A stretch of DNA of 58,237 nt from the NCBI GenBank assembly GCA_026705445.1, contig JAPPAR010000041.1, positions 1-58,237 on the forward strand, in the 5' to 3' direction. Shown here in pieces: positions 34,796 through 43,583 of this stretch (position 1 is its first letter; the number at the start of each line of letters is the position of its first letter). The position numbers and the translations under genes were made by a program. Origin of the DNA: Candidatus Dadabacteria bacterium (lineage in GTDB: Bacteria > Desulfobacterota_D > UBA1144 > Nemesobacterales > Nemesobacteraceae). The notes under the pieces are model-generated. The model was not told the origin of the DNA and made no database searches. It saw nothing but the letters and a program-made list of their open reading frames with translations.

Positions 34796-34879
34796 TTCTT
34801 GACCGATCCTCCGTCGGGTGTTTTAAAATGAAGAGTTAATTATATACAGAGATAAGTTTTGTGCAATTATGTTTCCAAA

Positions 34880-35092
34880 TCAGCAGCAAGAGCAGGACGG
34901 TTGCAAACAGTATCCTGAATCCCCGCTCTCGGAAACCTCGGAACTCCCGTTGCTGGTTACTCCGAAAGTCGAGAACTGTTTTCCGATATTCTCCGAGTCG
35001 CAACTCACGCACTTTATGATTTCACCAGAATCAAGTACCAGGACTTCAAATTCATCTCCGCAGTCGTAACATTCGTACTCATATAAAGGCAT
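34880..35092 (-). CDS. FmdB-family zinc-ribbon protein with Cys-rich tail
   Basis: A 70 aa protein starting MPLYEYECYDCG, the FmdB/CxxC_CXXC_SSSS zinc-ribbon signature. Two CxxC knuckles are seen, Cys8/Cys11 and Cys28/Cys31, followed by a Ser/Gly-rich segment and a C-terminus ending SCSCC, a common but unexplained feature of FmdB proteins. The name comes from a proposed regulator of formamidase; the real function is unknown. A GGAGG SD and a plausible promoter precede it. Confidence 0.9.
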   Translation of the reverse strand: MPLYEYECYDCGDEFEVLVLDSGEIIKCVSCDSENIGKQFSTFGVTSNGSSEVSESGDSGYCLQPSCSCC

Positions 35093-35114
35093 TCGTACCT
35101 CCAGTTAACCGTAA

Positions 35115-35143
35115 AGAATATGAGACTTCCTGATTTTCATCAA
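35115..35143 (-). promoter_or_regulatory. Candidate promoter of the FmdB-like gene
   Basis: On the minus strand: TTGATG (35143-35138), a 17-base spacer and TATTCT (35120-35115). The leader to the ATG at 35092 would be about 16 bases and includes the GGAGG. The rest of the gap up to 35383 is AT-rich and shows no gene. Confidence 0.45.
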
Positions 35144-35383
35144 ACATAAACTTATATGACAATTTTATTTTTGAAAAATTTTTCTGAAGTTTCTGCATAC
35201 AGTTTTTTCTGTTATCAGCTTGCAATCGCTCACAGTTTTCTACAAGCAGCTTTTCCAGCAAAGTTCACAAAAATTTTTTTACTTGCCAACGCTGTAATAG
35301 GGCATATTTTAATAGCGGGAACTCCGCGTCCCTCATGCCGTTTCCGCTGAGTGCGCATCTGCGTAATTTTATATGGATCTGCC

Positions 35384-36214
35384 ATGTCAGACATAAATGA
35401 AGTTGGAACAACCGCATTTGCCGTAGCCTGCTACAGGGAAATGGAACAAAACCGTGAACACCGCGTGTTCAACGACCCGTACGCCCACTGGTTTGTCACG
35501 GACGAGATAAGAGAGAAGGTTGACAGGGTAACGAAGATTCTTCCGGAATCGGTTGAAATTCTCCGTTACCGCTTCTGCATACTGGATGAGATCACGAGAC
35601 GGGAGATTCAAGCCGGCATGAAACAGATTGTCATACTCGGCTGCGGGTTTGACATGCGCTCCCTGGTCTTTGAGACCGAGGGAGTGCGTTTCTGCGATGT
35701 TGACCAGCCGTCCCTTCTGGAATTCAAGCGCAAGGTGCTTGAAAGCCGCGGCGTTAAGCCATGCGCAAGCATACCATGCAACTATCTTGAAGCTGACCTG
35801 CCGGAAGAACTCATCAAGGCGGGCTTTGACATCAACTCCCCGATATTTTTTCTCTGGGAAGGAAACAGCATGTATCTTCCCCTTGAACTGATCCACAGTT
35901 TCTTTGACAGCCTGTGCGCCAGAATTCCTTCGTTCAAAATCGCTTTTGACTACTATCCGTTGAGTGTCATTAACAGGACCCACGAAAACCCTGATGTTGT
36001 CAGGGCGACTGACATGTTCCAGAAAACTTTCAACGTGACCTGGGTGACCGGGTTTGATGACCTAAGCGTCTTTGAAAAGCGCCACGGCATGAAGGTAGAG
36101 GAGTCAACGGAACTGCTTGAGGTCGGGAAACAGGTCGCTCCGGAAGCCGTAGATTCGGTCGCCCCCCTTGTCGGCGCGTACAGCTACGGAATCCTGAGCT
36201 ACGGAGGCGCGTAA
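35384..36214 (+). CDS. SAM-dependent methyltransferase (leucine carboxyl methyltransferase / COG3315 family)
   Basis: A 276 aa class I methyltransferase of the LCM/PPM1 family (PF04072). The SAM motif is IVILGCGFDMRSL (about 82-94), with the family's FCDVDQPSLLEFKR acidic turn and FLWEGNSMYLP further on. The N-terminal TTAFAVACYREMEQ segment is typical. Relatives methylate polyketides or unknown O-acceptors. The ATG at 35384 is followed by the conserved start; an in-frame start at 35351 is less likely. It is a stand-alone gene among small accessory genes. Confidence 0.88.
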   Translation: MSDINEVGTTAFAVACYREMEQNREHRVFNDPYAHWFVTDEIREKVDRVTKILPESVEILRYRFCILDEITRREIQAGMKQIVILGCGFDMRSLVFETEGVRFCDVDQPSLLEFKRKVLESRGVKPCASIPCNYLEADLPEELIKAGFDINSPIFFLWEGNSMYLPLELIHSFFDSLCARIPSFKIAFDYYPLSVINRTHENPDVVRATDMFQKTFNVTWVTGFDDLSVFEKRHGMKVEESTELLEVGKQVAPEAVDSVAPLVGAYSYGILSYGGA

Positions 36215-36434
36215 TCCGAGATGTATACGATTCTGGGAGTTCACGTTGTTTTTCCTCTGACTGCGCAACGCGGGTCCGAAACATGCTGCGCCTCGGGTTC
36301 TTCCACCATTTTTTCGTCAATTGTATTGGAAAATGTAATGCTTCTAGAATAAAAGTACTACAAAACAGCTAAAGCACTTTCATTTCTGACTATAGCAAGG
36401 TTAAACTGCATACTGCAATGTAACGGGAGGCGAT

Positions 36435-36704
36435 ATGATGACAGAATCTTCCATAGCGAAAAAGGGACAGACGACTTTGCCGAAACCTGTTCGTGAATTT
36501 CTTGGTCTGCGGGCCGGAGACAAGATCCGTTATTTCATTGCTGACGGTGGAGTGCGTATTATGCCCGTGCGGAGCGTTAAACGACTGTGCGGAGCACTGC
36601 AATACGATGGTCCTGCGGTTACCCTTGAGGAGATGGAGCAGGCTATCGCGGATGGAGCGTGTGAGGGAAATGGCGCGGATGCTCCTGGAATCGCTCACGA
36701 CTGA
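36435..36704 (+). CDS. AbrB/SpoVT-type antitoxin-like DNA-binding protein, apparently orphan
   Basis: An 89 aa protein with a swapped-hairpin AbrB domain at about 5-48: KKGQTTLPKPVREFLGLRAGDKIRYF. This is typical of type II antitoxins of the VapB/MazE sort. A GGGAGG lies 4 bases before the first ATG and 7 before the second (36438), so the latter may be the true start. No VapC- or MazF-like toxin follows; the next 110 bases contain no gene. It may be a remnant of a lost toxin-antitoxin pair or a solo regulator. Confidence 0.82.
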   Translation: MMTESSIAKKGQTTLPKPVREFLGLRAGDKIRYFIADGGVRIMPVRSVKRLCGALQYDGPAVTLEEMEQAIADGACEGNGADAPGIAHD

Positions 36705-36814
36705 GAGCCCCGGTTATATTTCGGAAATTGTCACGGCTTGAGGGTGTTTCCCTGTTAGACGACTGTGTAGCCTGAGCGGCCCCACAGAGTTTTCTCAGGA
36801 GAATTTATCGTCGG

Positions 36815-37570
36815 CTAAAACCTTTTCCAGAAATCTATCCCCACCGCGTCAAGTATTTTCTGACCATAGATATTTAAGTAGTGAATCTCGTTTGAAAACA
36901 TCATTATTCCTATGATTACAAGTCCCGAGCCTATTGCGTACTTATAATACGGGTAATACCTTCTGACGCCGCTAAAAGATATCATGGCGCTGTTAAACGC
37001 AAGACCGACCAGCATGAACGGTATGCCGATCCCGAGTGAATAAACCGCGAGCAGCCCAACCGCGTTTAGCGTTCCTTCCACTGTGCTTGCGTAGAGGAGT
37101 ATGGATCCGAGAATAGGTCCTACGCAAGGCGTCCAGCCAAAACCGAACGCCAAACCGAGAATATAAGTTCCGAGAAGATTTCCCCTTTCCCGCGGAAGGG
37201 AGATTTTATGTTCTCTCTCAAGAAATGGGACCTTTACGATCTCCATTACGAATATTCCGAAAAGGATTATGAATATTCCGGCTATTCTGAGCAAAAAAGT
37301 CTTGTTGCCGGAGATCATCCCCCCAAGCTGGGAAGAGAATGCGCCCAGGGAGATAAAGACAGTTGAGAATCCCAGGATGAAGACAAGACTTGGTACGATC
37401 ACCCTTGAGAATTTGGGCAGGTTTCGAGTGTCTGAGAGATCTTCGTATGAAAGATGCGTTACTACCGATAGGTAACCCGGCATAAGCGGAAGAATGCAAG
37501 GAGAAAGAAACGCGATCACCCCGGCGAAAAAAGAAGCAACTATTCCCACATCCAGAATTTCGGGATTCAT
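36815..37570 (-). CDS. ccdA: Cytochrome c biogenesis thiol transporter CcdA
   Basis: CcdA moves electrons from cytoplasmic thioredoxin across the membrane to periplasmic thioredoxins such as CcmG. The 251 aa protein has about six to seven membrane segments and the two conserved Cys: Cys25 in FLSPCILPLMPGY and a second one in GWTPCVGPILGS (around 145). It overlaps the glycosyltransferase gene by 4 bases and is the last gene of the arsenosugar-type operon. It probably serves CcmG/CcmH, though its linkage with ArsS suggests other clients too. Confidence 0.92.
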   Translation of the reverse strand: MNPEILDVGIVASFFAGVIAFLSPCILPLMPGYLSVVTHLSYEDLSDTRNLPKFSRVIVPSLVFILGFSTVFISLGAFSSQLGGMISGNKTFLLRIAGIFIILFGIFVMEIVKVPFLEREHKISLPRERGNLLGTYILGLAFGFGWTPCVGPILGSILLYASTVEGTLNAVGLLAVYSLGIGIPFMLVGLAFNSAMISFSGVRRYYPYYKYAIGSGLVIIGIMMFSNEIHYLNIYGQKILDAVGIDFWKRF

Positions 37571-38280
37571 ACCGGTTTTCTCTCCTCGTTTTTCTCAGTA
37601 CGGTTTTTTTGGCCTTTCAAAAGAATTTGCTCCAGTCTGCGCGCGAGTTTCATATCCCTTGTCATTATATCCTTTATGCTTATATCTTTTTCCTCGTCAA
37701 TATCCGAAAGTTCTCTCATGACGGCGTGGCGCAGACCGCTTCCCCTAATCCGTCTTTCGGTCTCCTTAAATACGCGGGAAGTGCTCCATTGGATATCCTG
37801 AAAAACCGCGTCCGTTTTCCTGCATAGCCCGAGGAGATAGTATCCCCCGTCGGTTGCCGGACCCAGGACCGCCTCAAATTTCTCTCCCGAAAGCAACGAG
37901 AACGCTCTTTGCAGGTCTTCTTCGGTCATCATCACGCAGTCTGTGCCTATGATGACGACATTTCTGAATCCCAGTGAAAAACATTTTTCAAACGCACGGG
38001 ACATTCTCTGTCCGAGAGAACCTGTCCCCTGCGCGAAAAAAAAACCTTCTTTGTCTCCCAGCCACTCAAAAACCTCTTTTTTTCTTTCTCTTGGAGTATA
38101 GAAGAAGAAAGCCGTCCAGTTCTTTGAACCCGAGAAGGAGTCGGCGACGAAACTTGCCGTTTCACGATAGAGTTCCATGGCCCTCTGCTTCCCTATGTCT
38201 TTTCCCAGGCGCGTCTTTACTTTTTCTGTTTCCGGATACTTAAGAAAAACGATCAGGGCGTTATCGTTTTTTTGCGACAT
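37567..38280 (-). CDS. TIGR04282-type glycosyltransferase, arsenosugar-associated (DUF2064)
   Basis: A 237 aa protein of the group annotated as TIGR04282, probably a GT-A glycosyltransferase linked to arsenosugar biosynthesis. Visible features are ALIVFLKYPETEKVKTRLGKDIG at the start, VVIIGTDCVMMTEEDL (about 111-126) and VLGPATDGGYYLLGL. The ATG at 38280 gives the family start; a longer reading overlaps arsS out of frame and was rejected. It is 17 bases downstream of arsS and overlaps ccdA. Confidence 0.88.
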   Translation of the reverse strand: MSQKNDNALIVFLKYPETEKVKTRLGKDIGKQRAMELYRETASFVADSFSGSKNWTAFFFYTPRERKKEVFEWLGDKEGFFFAQGTGSLGQRMSRAFEKCFSLGFRNVVIIGTDCVMMTEEDLQRAFSLLSGEKFEAVLGPATDGGYYLLGLCRKTDAVFQDIQWSTSRVFKETERRIRGSGLRHAVMRELSDIDEEKDISIKDIMTRDMKLARRLEQILLKGQKNRTEKNEERKPV

Positions 38281-38297
38281 TCCGCAAAGCCTCGGAA

Positions 38298-39299
38298 TCA
38301 GGATGCCGTCTGGCCGCCGCAGCTGCTTCCGGCCCCCGCGGTGCATCCGAAACAGTGAACGCCGAACCTTATCTTTCTGTTGATCACCTGGCGAAGGTCG
38401 AAGTTGAATATGGTCAGCTCCCCGTTCCCGTTTCGGCACTGCATCTCAAGCATCTGGTTAAAGTCGCAGTCGTAGATTTTTCCGTCGTGGCTTACGCTGA
38501 TCAGGTTCCGGCACATTATGCCGTTTACGGTTTCGGGATTGAAAGCGTTTACAAGCTTTTCGATGTATTCCTCGTAGGCGTTCTGTTTTCTCAGTTCCTT
38601 CTCAAACCTGTTAATCGGCATATTGGTCAGTGTGTATAGGTTATCGAACCGTATCCCGTAGTTCTTTTTGAGTTTTGCCTTAAAGTCTGCTTCAAGGCTC
38701 ACCTGGTCCGGGGGAAGAAAAGTCCCGACGGGGTTATATACCAGATTAAGTTTCAGTTCTCCGCCCCCGTAGCCTTCGCTGTTAAGCATTCTTAGGGATT
38801 CTATGCTTTTTTCAAAAACCCCTTTCCCCCTCTGCTTGTCCGTGAAGTAGCTGCTGTAATATGGAAGCGAGGATATCACTTCAACGCGGTTTTCGGCGAA
38901 AAACCTTGGTATGTACGTTTTTTCCTCTCCCGTCCGGGGGTTCCCGTCGAGAGTAACCGTCAGGTTGTGTCTTACCATTACGTGTTTGCCAAGACTTCCG
39001 GCCTCCCTTACGAAGTAGTCAAAATGGGAGTTTAACTCTGGAGCTCCTCCAGTCAGGTCAAGGTTTTTGATGCAGTCGTTTTCACTAAGTATTTCAAGAC
39101 ATCTTTCTACGCCCTCAATGCTCATCTGCTCACTTCTCCAGGGCGAGGCATCCACGTGACAGTGAGTGCAGGCCTGGTTGCAAAGTTTTGTTATGTTCAC
39201 CTGCAGGGTTTCAACCGTAATAGGGTTGATATCGAGACCTTGGTCGATCAGTTTGCGGGAAAAATTATGATTCTCTGTCTTCGTTTTTTCTTGGATCAT
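38298..39299 (-). CDS. arsS: Arsenosugar biosynthesis radical SAM protein ArsS
   Basis: A 333 aa radical SAM enzyme. In known systems ArsS joins a 5'-deoxyadenosyl group to dimethylarsenite made by ArsM. The 4Fe-4S motif is CNQACTHC (Cys40, Cys44, Cys47) and TGGAPELN follows. The C-terminus has the family's CFGCTAGAGSSCGG box. Many homologues carry selenocysteine in this box; here the codons are TGT and TGC, so it is a Cys form. No arsM gene is in the window. It sits between the AhpD-like gene (63-base gap) and the glycosyltransferase. Confidence 0.9.
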   Translation of the reverse strand: MIQEKTKTENHNFSRKLIDQGLDINPITVETLQVNITKLCNQACTHCHVDASPWRSEQMSIEGVERCLEILSENDCIKNLDLTGGAPELNSHFDYFVREAGSLGKHVMVRHNLTVTLDGNPRTGEEKTYIPRFFAENRVEVISSLPYYSSYFTDKQRGKGVFEKSIESLRMLNSEGYGGGELKLNLVYNPVGTFLPPDQVSLEADFKAKLKKNYGIRFDNLYTLTNMPINRFEKELRKQNAYEEYIEKLVNAFNPETVNGIMCRNLISVSHDGKIYDCDFNQMLEMQCRNGNGELTIFNFDLRQVINRKIRFGVHCFGCTAGAGSSCGGQTAS

Positions 39300-39362
39300 G
39301 ACGTATCCTTCGAGAGCTTCCGTTAACTTGTTCCGTGGCAGGTTTTCTTCCTGTTTTTGTTT

Positions 39363-39698
39363 CTAGAGGGCACGGTTTTTTTTCAGCGTGTTATGCATCT
39401 GGATTGCATGGATGAGCTTTATGCCCGCCGACATTGATGCGGCGACATGTACGGCTTCAGTCATCTGCTCCGGGTCCGCTCCAGTCTCAAGGCACTGCGT
39501 AGTGTATGCGTCTATGCAGTAGGGACATTTTTCGGTATGAGCCACGGCCAGGGCTATGAGCGCTTTTTCCCTTTTCGTAAGTGCCCCTTCCTCGGCGGTT
39601 GCGGAGTTGTAGTACTCGAAAAACTTGTCCATGAGGTCTTCACTGAACTCTCCGATCTCGGGAAATCTCTTGAGATCCTCGGGGTTGTAGTAATCCAT
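39363..39698 (-). CDS. Arsenosugar-associated AhpD-like protein
   Basis: A 111 aa carboxymuconolactone decarboxylase/AhpD-like protein that resembles the peroxidase-like family regularly found next to arsS. The active-site pair is EKCPYCIDAY (Cys58, Cys61) and the following His-containing helix AVHVAASMSAGIKLIHA is typical. GGGAG lies upstream of the ATG. It is the first gene of the four-gene minus-strand cluster. Its enzymatic role in arsenosugar synthesis is not known; thiol peroxidase or disulfide chemistry is likely. Confidence 0.88.
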   Translation of the reverse strand: MDYYNPEDLKRFPEIGEFSEDLMDKFFEYYNSATAEEGALTKREKALIALAVAHTEKCPYCIDAYTTQCLETGADPEQMTEAVHVAASMSAGIKLIHAIQMHNTLKKNRAL

Positions 39699-39793
39699 TT
39701 TTCTTTTTCTCCCGTCTGTGTGTTATTCGCAGACTCTTTGTATAGGCTTCTCCCGGCAGTAAAATACCATATCTCACAAATCGGGGAAACGGA

Positions 39794-40465
39794 ATGATAA
39801 AGGCGGTCATATTCGATTTTGACGGCGTGATAGTCGACAGCGAGCCTCTGCACCTCAGAGCTTTTCAGAGAATTGTAGAAACTCTGGGACTAAAGCTCTC
39901 GCCCACCGACTATTACTTACGGTACCTTGCCTGCGACGACAAGAGCTTTTTCAAGAGGTTCCTTGAGGATAACGGACAACAGTACACGGAACGGGAGATT
40001 GCACGGCTTGTCAAAGAAAAAGGCATCTGTTTTGAAGAAATGATAGGGGAGGACATAAGAATTTTTCCGGGGATCGTTGAGTTTCTTGAGACCATTCGGG
40101 GCAGATTTCATGTGGCGATAGGTTCCGGCGCGTTAACCGGAGAGATTAACCTCATACTGAGGCACAAAGGGCTTTCCGAGTTCTTCGGCTTTGTAATAGG
40201 GGCTGATGATACGGAAAACCCGAAACCATCCCCCGAGGTCTACCTTAAATGCCTTGAGAGGTTCAGAAGAGATTACGACGGCACCATAACGGCCGCCCAG
40301 TGTGTTGTGTTTGAAGATTCCCCCCACGGTGTTTTGGCGGCCAAAAGGGCAGGGATGAGATGCGTCGGTATTTCTAACTCGTGTTCCGGTGACGAGCTTG
40401 GGCTTGCCGACCGGGTTACGGAAAGCTTTTCCGAGATCATTGACGATTTCCCCGAGATGTTCTAA
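39794..40465 (+). CDS. HAD-superfamily phosphatase (phosphoglycolate phosphatase/PGM-beta-like)
   Basis: A 223 aa HAD hydrolase: motif I FDFDGVIVDSEP (about 7-18), motif II AIGSGA, motif III-IV NPKPSPEVYL and FEDSPHGVLAAK. It resembles phosphoglycolate phosphatase and beta-phosphoglucomutase. The substrate cannot be assigned. GGGGAAACGG lies before the ATG. It is transcribed divergently from the arsenosugar-type cluster. It is a paralogue of the HAD gene at 32748-33413, sharing the IKAVIFD-DGVI-DSEP start. Confidence 0.85.
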   Translation: MIKAVIFDFDGVIVDSEPLHLRAFQRIVETLGLKLSPTDYYLRYLACDDKSFFKRFLEDNGQQYTEREIARLVKEKGICFEEMIGEDIRIFPGIVEFLETIRGRFHVAIGSGALTGEINLILRHKGLSEFFGFVIGADDTENPKPSPEVYLKCLERFRRDYDGTITAAQCVVFEDSPHGVLAAKRAGMRCVGISNSCSGDELGLADRVTESFSEIIDDFPEMF

Positions 40466-40480
40466 ACAGGAATCTGTTTT
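40464..40480 (+). terminator. Weak hairpin-T terminator after the HAD gene
   Basis: AAACAG (40464-40469) pairs with CTGTTT (40474-40479) around GAAT, followed by T at 40480 only. It overlaps the stop codon of the HAD gene. The stem is short and AT-rich, so termination is uncertain. Confidence 0.3.
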
Positions 40481-40497
40481 AATATCGATACACCAAC

Positions 40498-40526
40498 TTG
40501 AGCCTGTATGACGGTAGTGGTATATT
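40498..40526 (+). promoter_or_regulatory. Candidate promoter of katG
   Basis: TTGAGC (40498-40503), a 17-base spacer and TATATT (40521-40526). The leader would be about 88 bases, ending in the SD TTTGGAGAG. No obvious OxyR or Fur/PerR site was identified by eye. Confidence 0.5.
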
Positions 40527-40605
40527 TTCTGCCCGAGTGCGTGGGGCACACCCGGTATTGAGTTCACTGCGTCTCCATGCGTTCATATACATCCCGACGT
40601 GTTAA

Positions 40606-42825
<2,220 letters not shown>

Positions 42826-42894
42826 TTCTGGATCAGCGAAGAATCACAAATTGCGGGGGAACAGGTGCCGTTTTAATATCGGGGTTTTTCCATT

Positions 42895-42900
42895 TATAAT
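42895..42900 (+). promoter_or_regulatory. TATAAT box 8 bases before the gmk start
   Basis: A perfect TATAAT at 42895-42900 is followed by 8 bases and then the ATG at 42909. A weak -35 (TTTAAT, 42872-42877) lies 17 bases upstream. There is no SD. The same geometry is seen at otsAB. Confidence 0.45.
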
Positions 42901-42908
42901 CTGATATC

Positions 42909-43568
42909 ATGAGTGGGAAGTTGTTTGTGATATCCGGTCCGTCGGGAAGCGGAAAAACAACGATCGTCACCCGTGTTCTGTCAAACTTGGAGAACCTCCG
43001 TTTCTCTATTTCCTACACAACAAGATCAATGCGCGCGGGAGAAGTCCGCGGAGAGCACTACGAGTTTGTTTCCGGAGAAGAATTCCAGAGCATGATCAAG
43101 CAGGGTTTCTTTGCCGAGTGGGCTGAGGTGCACGGAAATTTCTACGGCACGCCGAAGGCTGAAATAGAAAAATGGATAAAAACGGGTGTTGACGTCATTC
43201 TGGATATAGATGTTCAGGGGGCAAAAAGGCTGAGGGGCGTGTTTGACGATACAGTCTTCATATTTATTGTCCCGCCGTCTCTAGAGGTTCTCGAGCAAAG
43301 ACTAAGAGACAGAAAATCAGAGGAAGAGGGGGACATCTCCACTCGTCTCGGAATTGTCAAGGAGGAGGTGGCCTGCTCGAAGTGCTATGATTATATTATA
43401 ATTAATGATGAGGCGGATATTGCGGCTAGGAGAATTGAGGCCGTCATTCTTTCGCAAAGACGAGGGGATAGCGAAGATTCCCGCCGGCGGATGCTCGCCG
43501 CTACTCGGGACTCGAAGACGGAAAATGTGTACGGCCCCGTTTTTCTTAGGAGATTCGGTCTTAAGTGA
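42909..43568 (+). CDS. gmk: Guanylate kinase
   Basis: Gmk phosphorylates GMP to GDP. In 219 aa the P-loop SGPSGSGKTT (about 9-18), the GMP-binding SYTTRSMRAGEVRGEHYEFV stretch and VDVILDIDVQGAKRLR are present. It is slightly longer than E. coli Gmk (207 aa) through a basic C-terminal tail. It precedes the Rel/SpoT gene by 15 bases, as in many bacteria, but rpoZ, which often lies between the two, is absent. No SD is seen; the mRNA may be leaderless. Confidence 0.95.
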   Translation: MSGKLFVISGPSGSGKTTIVTRVLSNLENLRFSISYTTRSMRAGEVRGEHYEFVSGEEFQSMIKQGFFAEWAEVHGNFYGTPKAEIEKWIKTGVDVILDIDVQGAKRLRGVFDDTVFIFIVPPSLEVLEQRLRDRKSEEEGDISTRLGIVKEEVACSKCYDYIIINDEADIAARRIEAVILSQRRGDSEDSRRRMLAATRDSKTENVYGPVFLRRFGLK

Positions 43569-43583
43569 GGTGTTCGCACTGCT

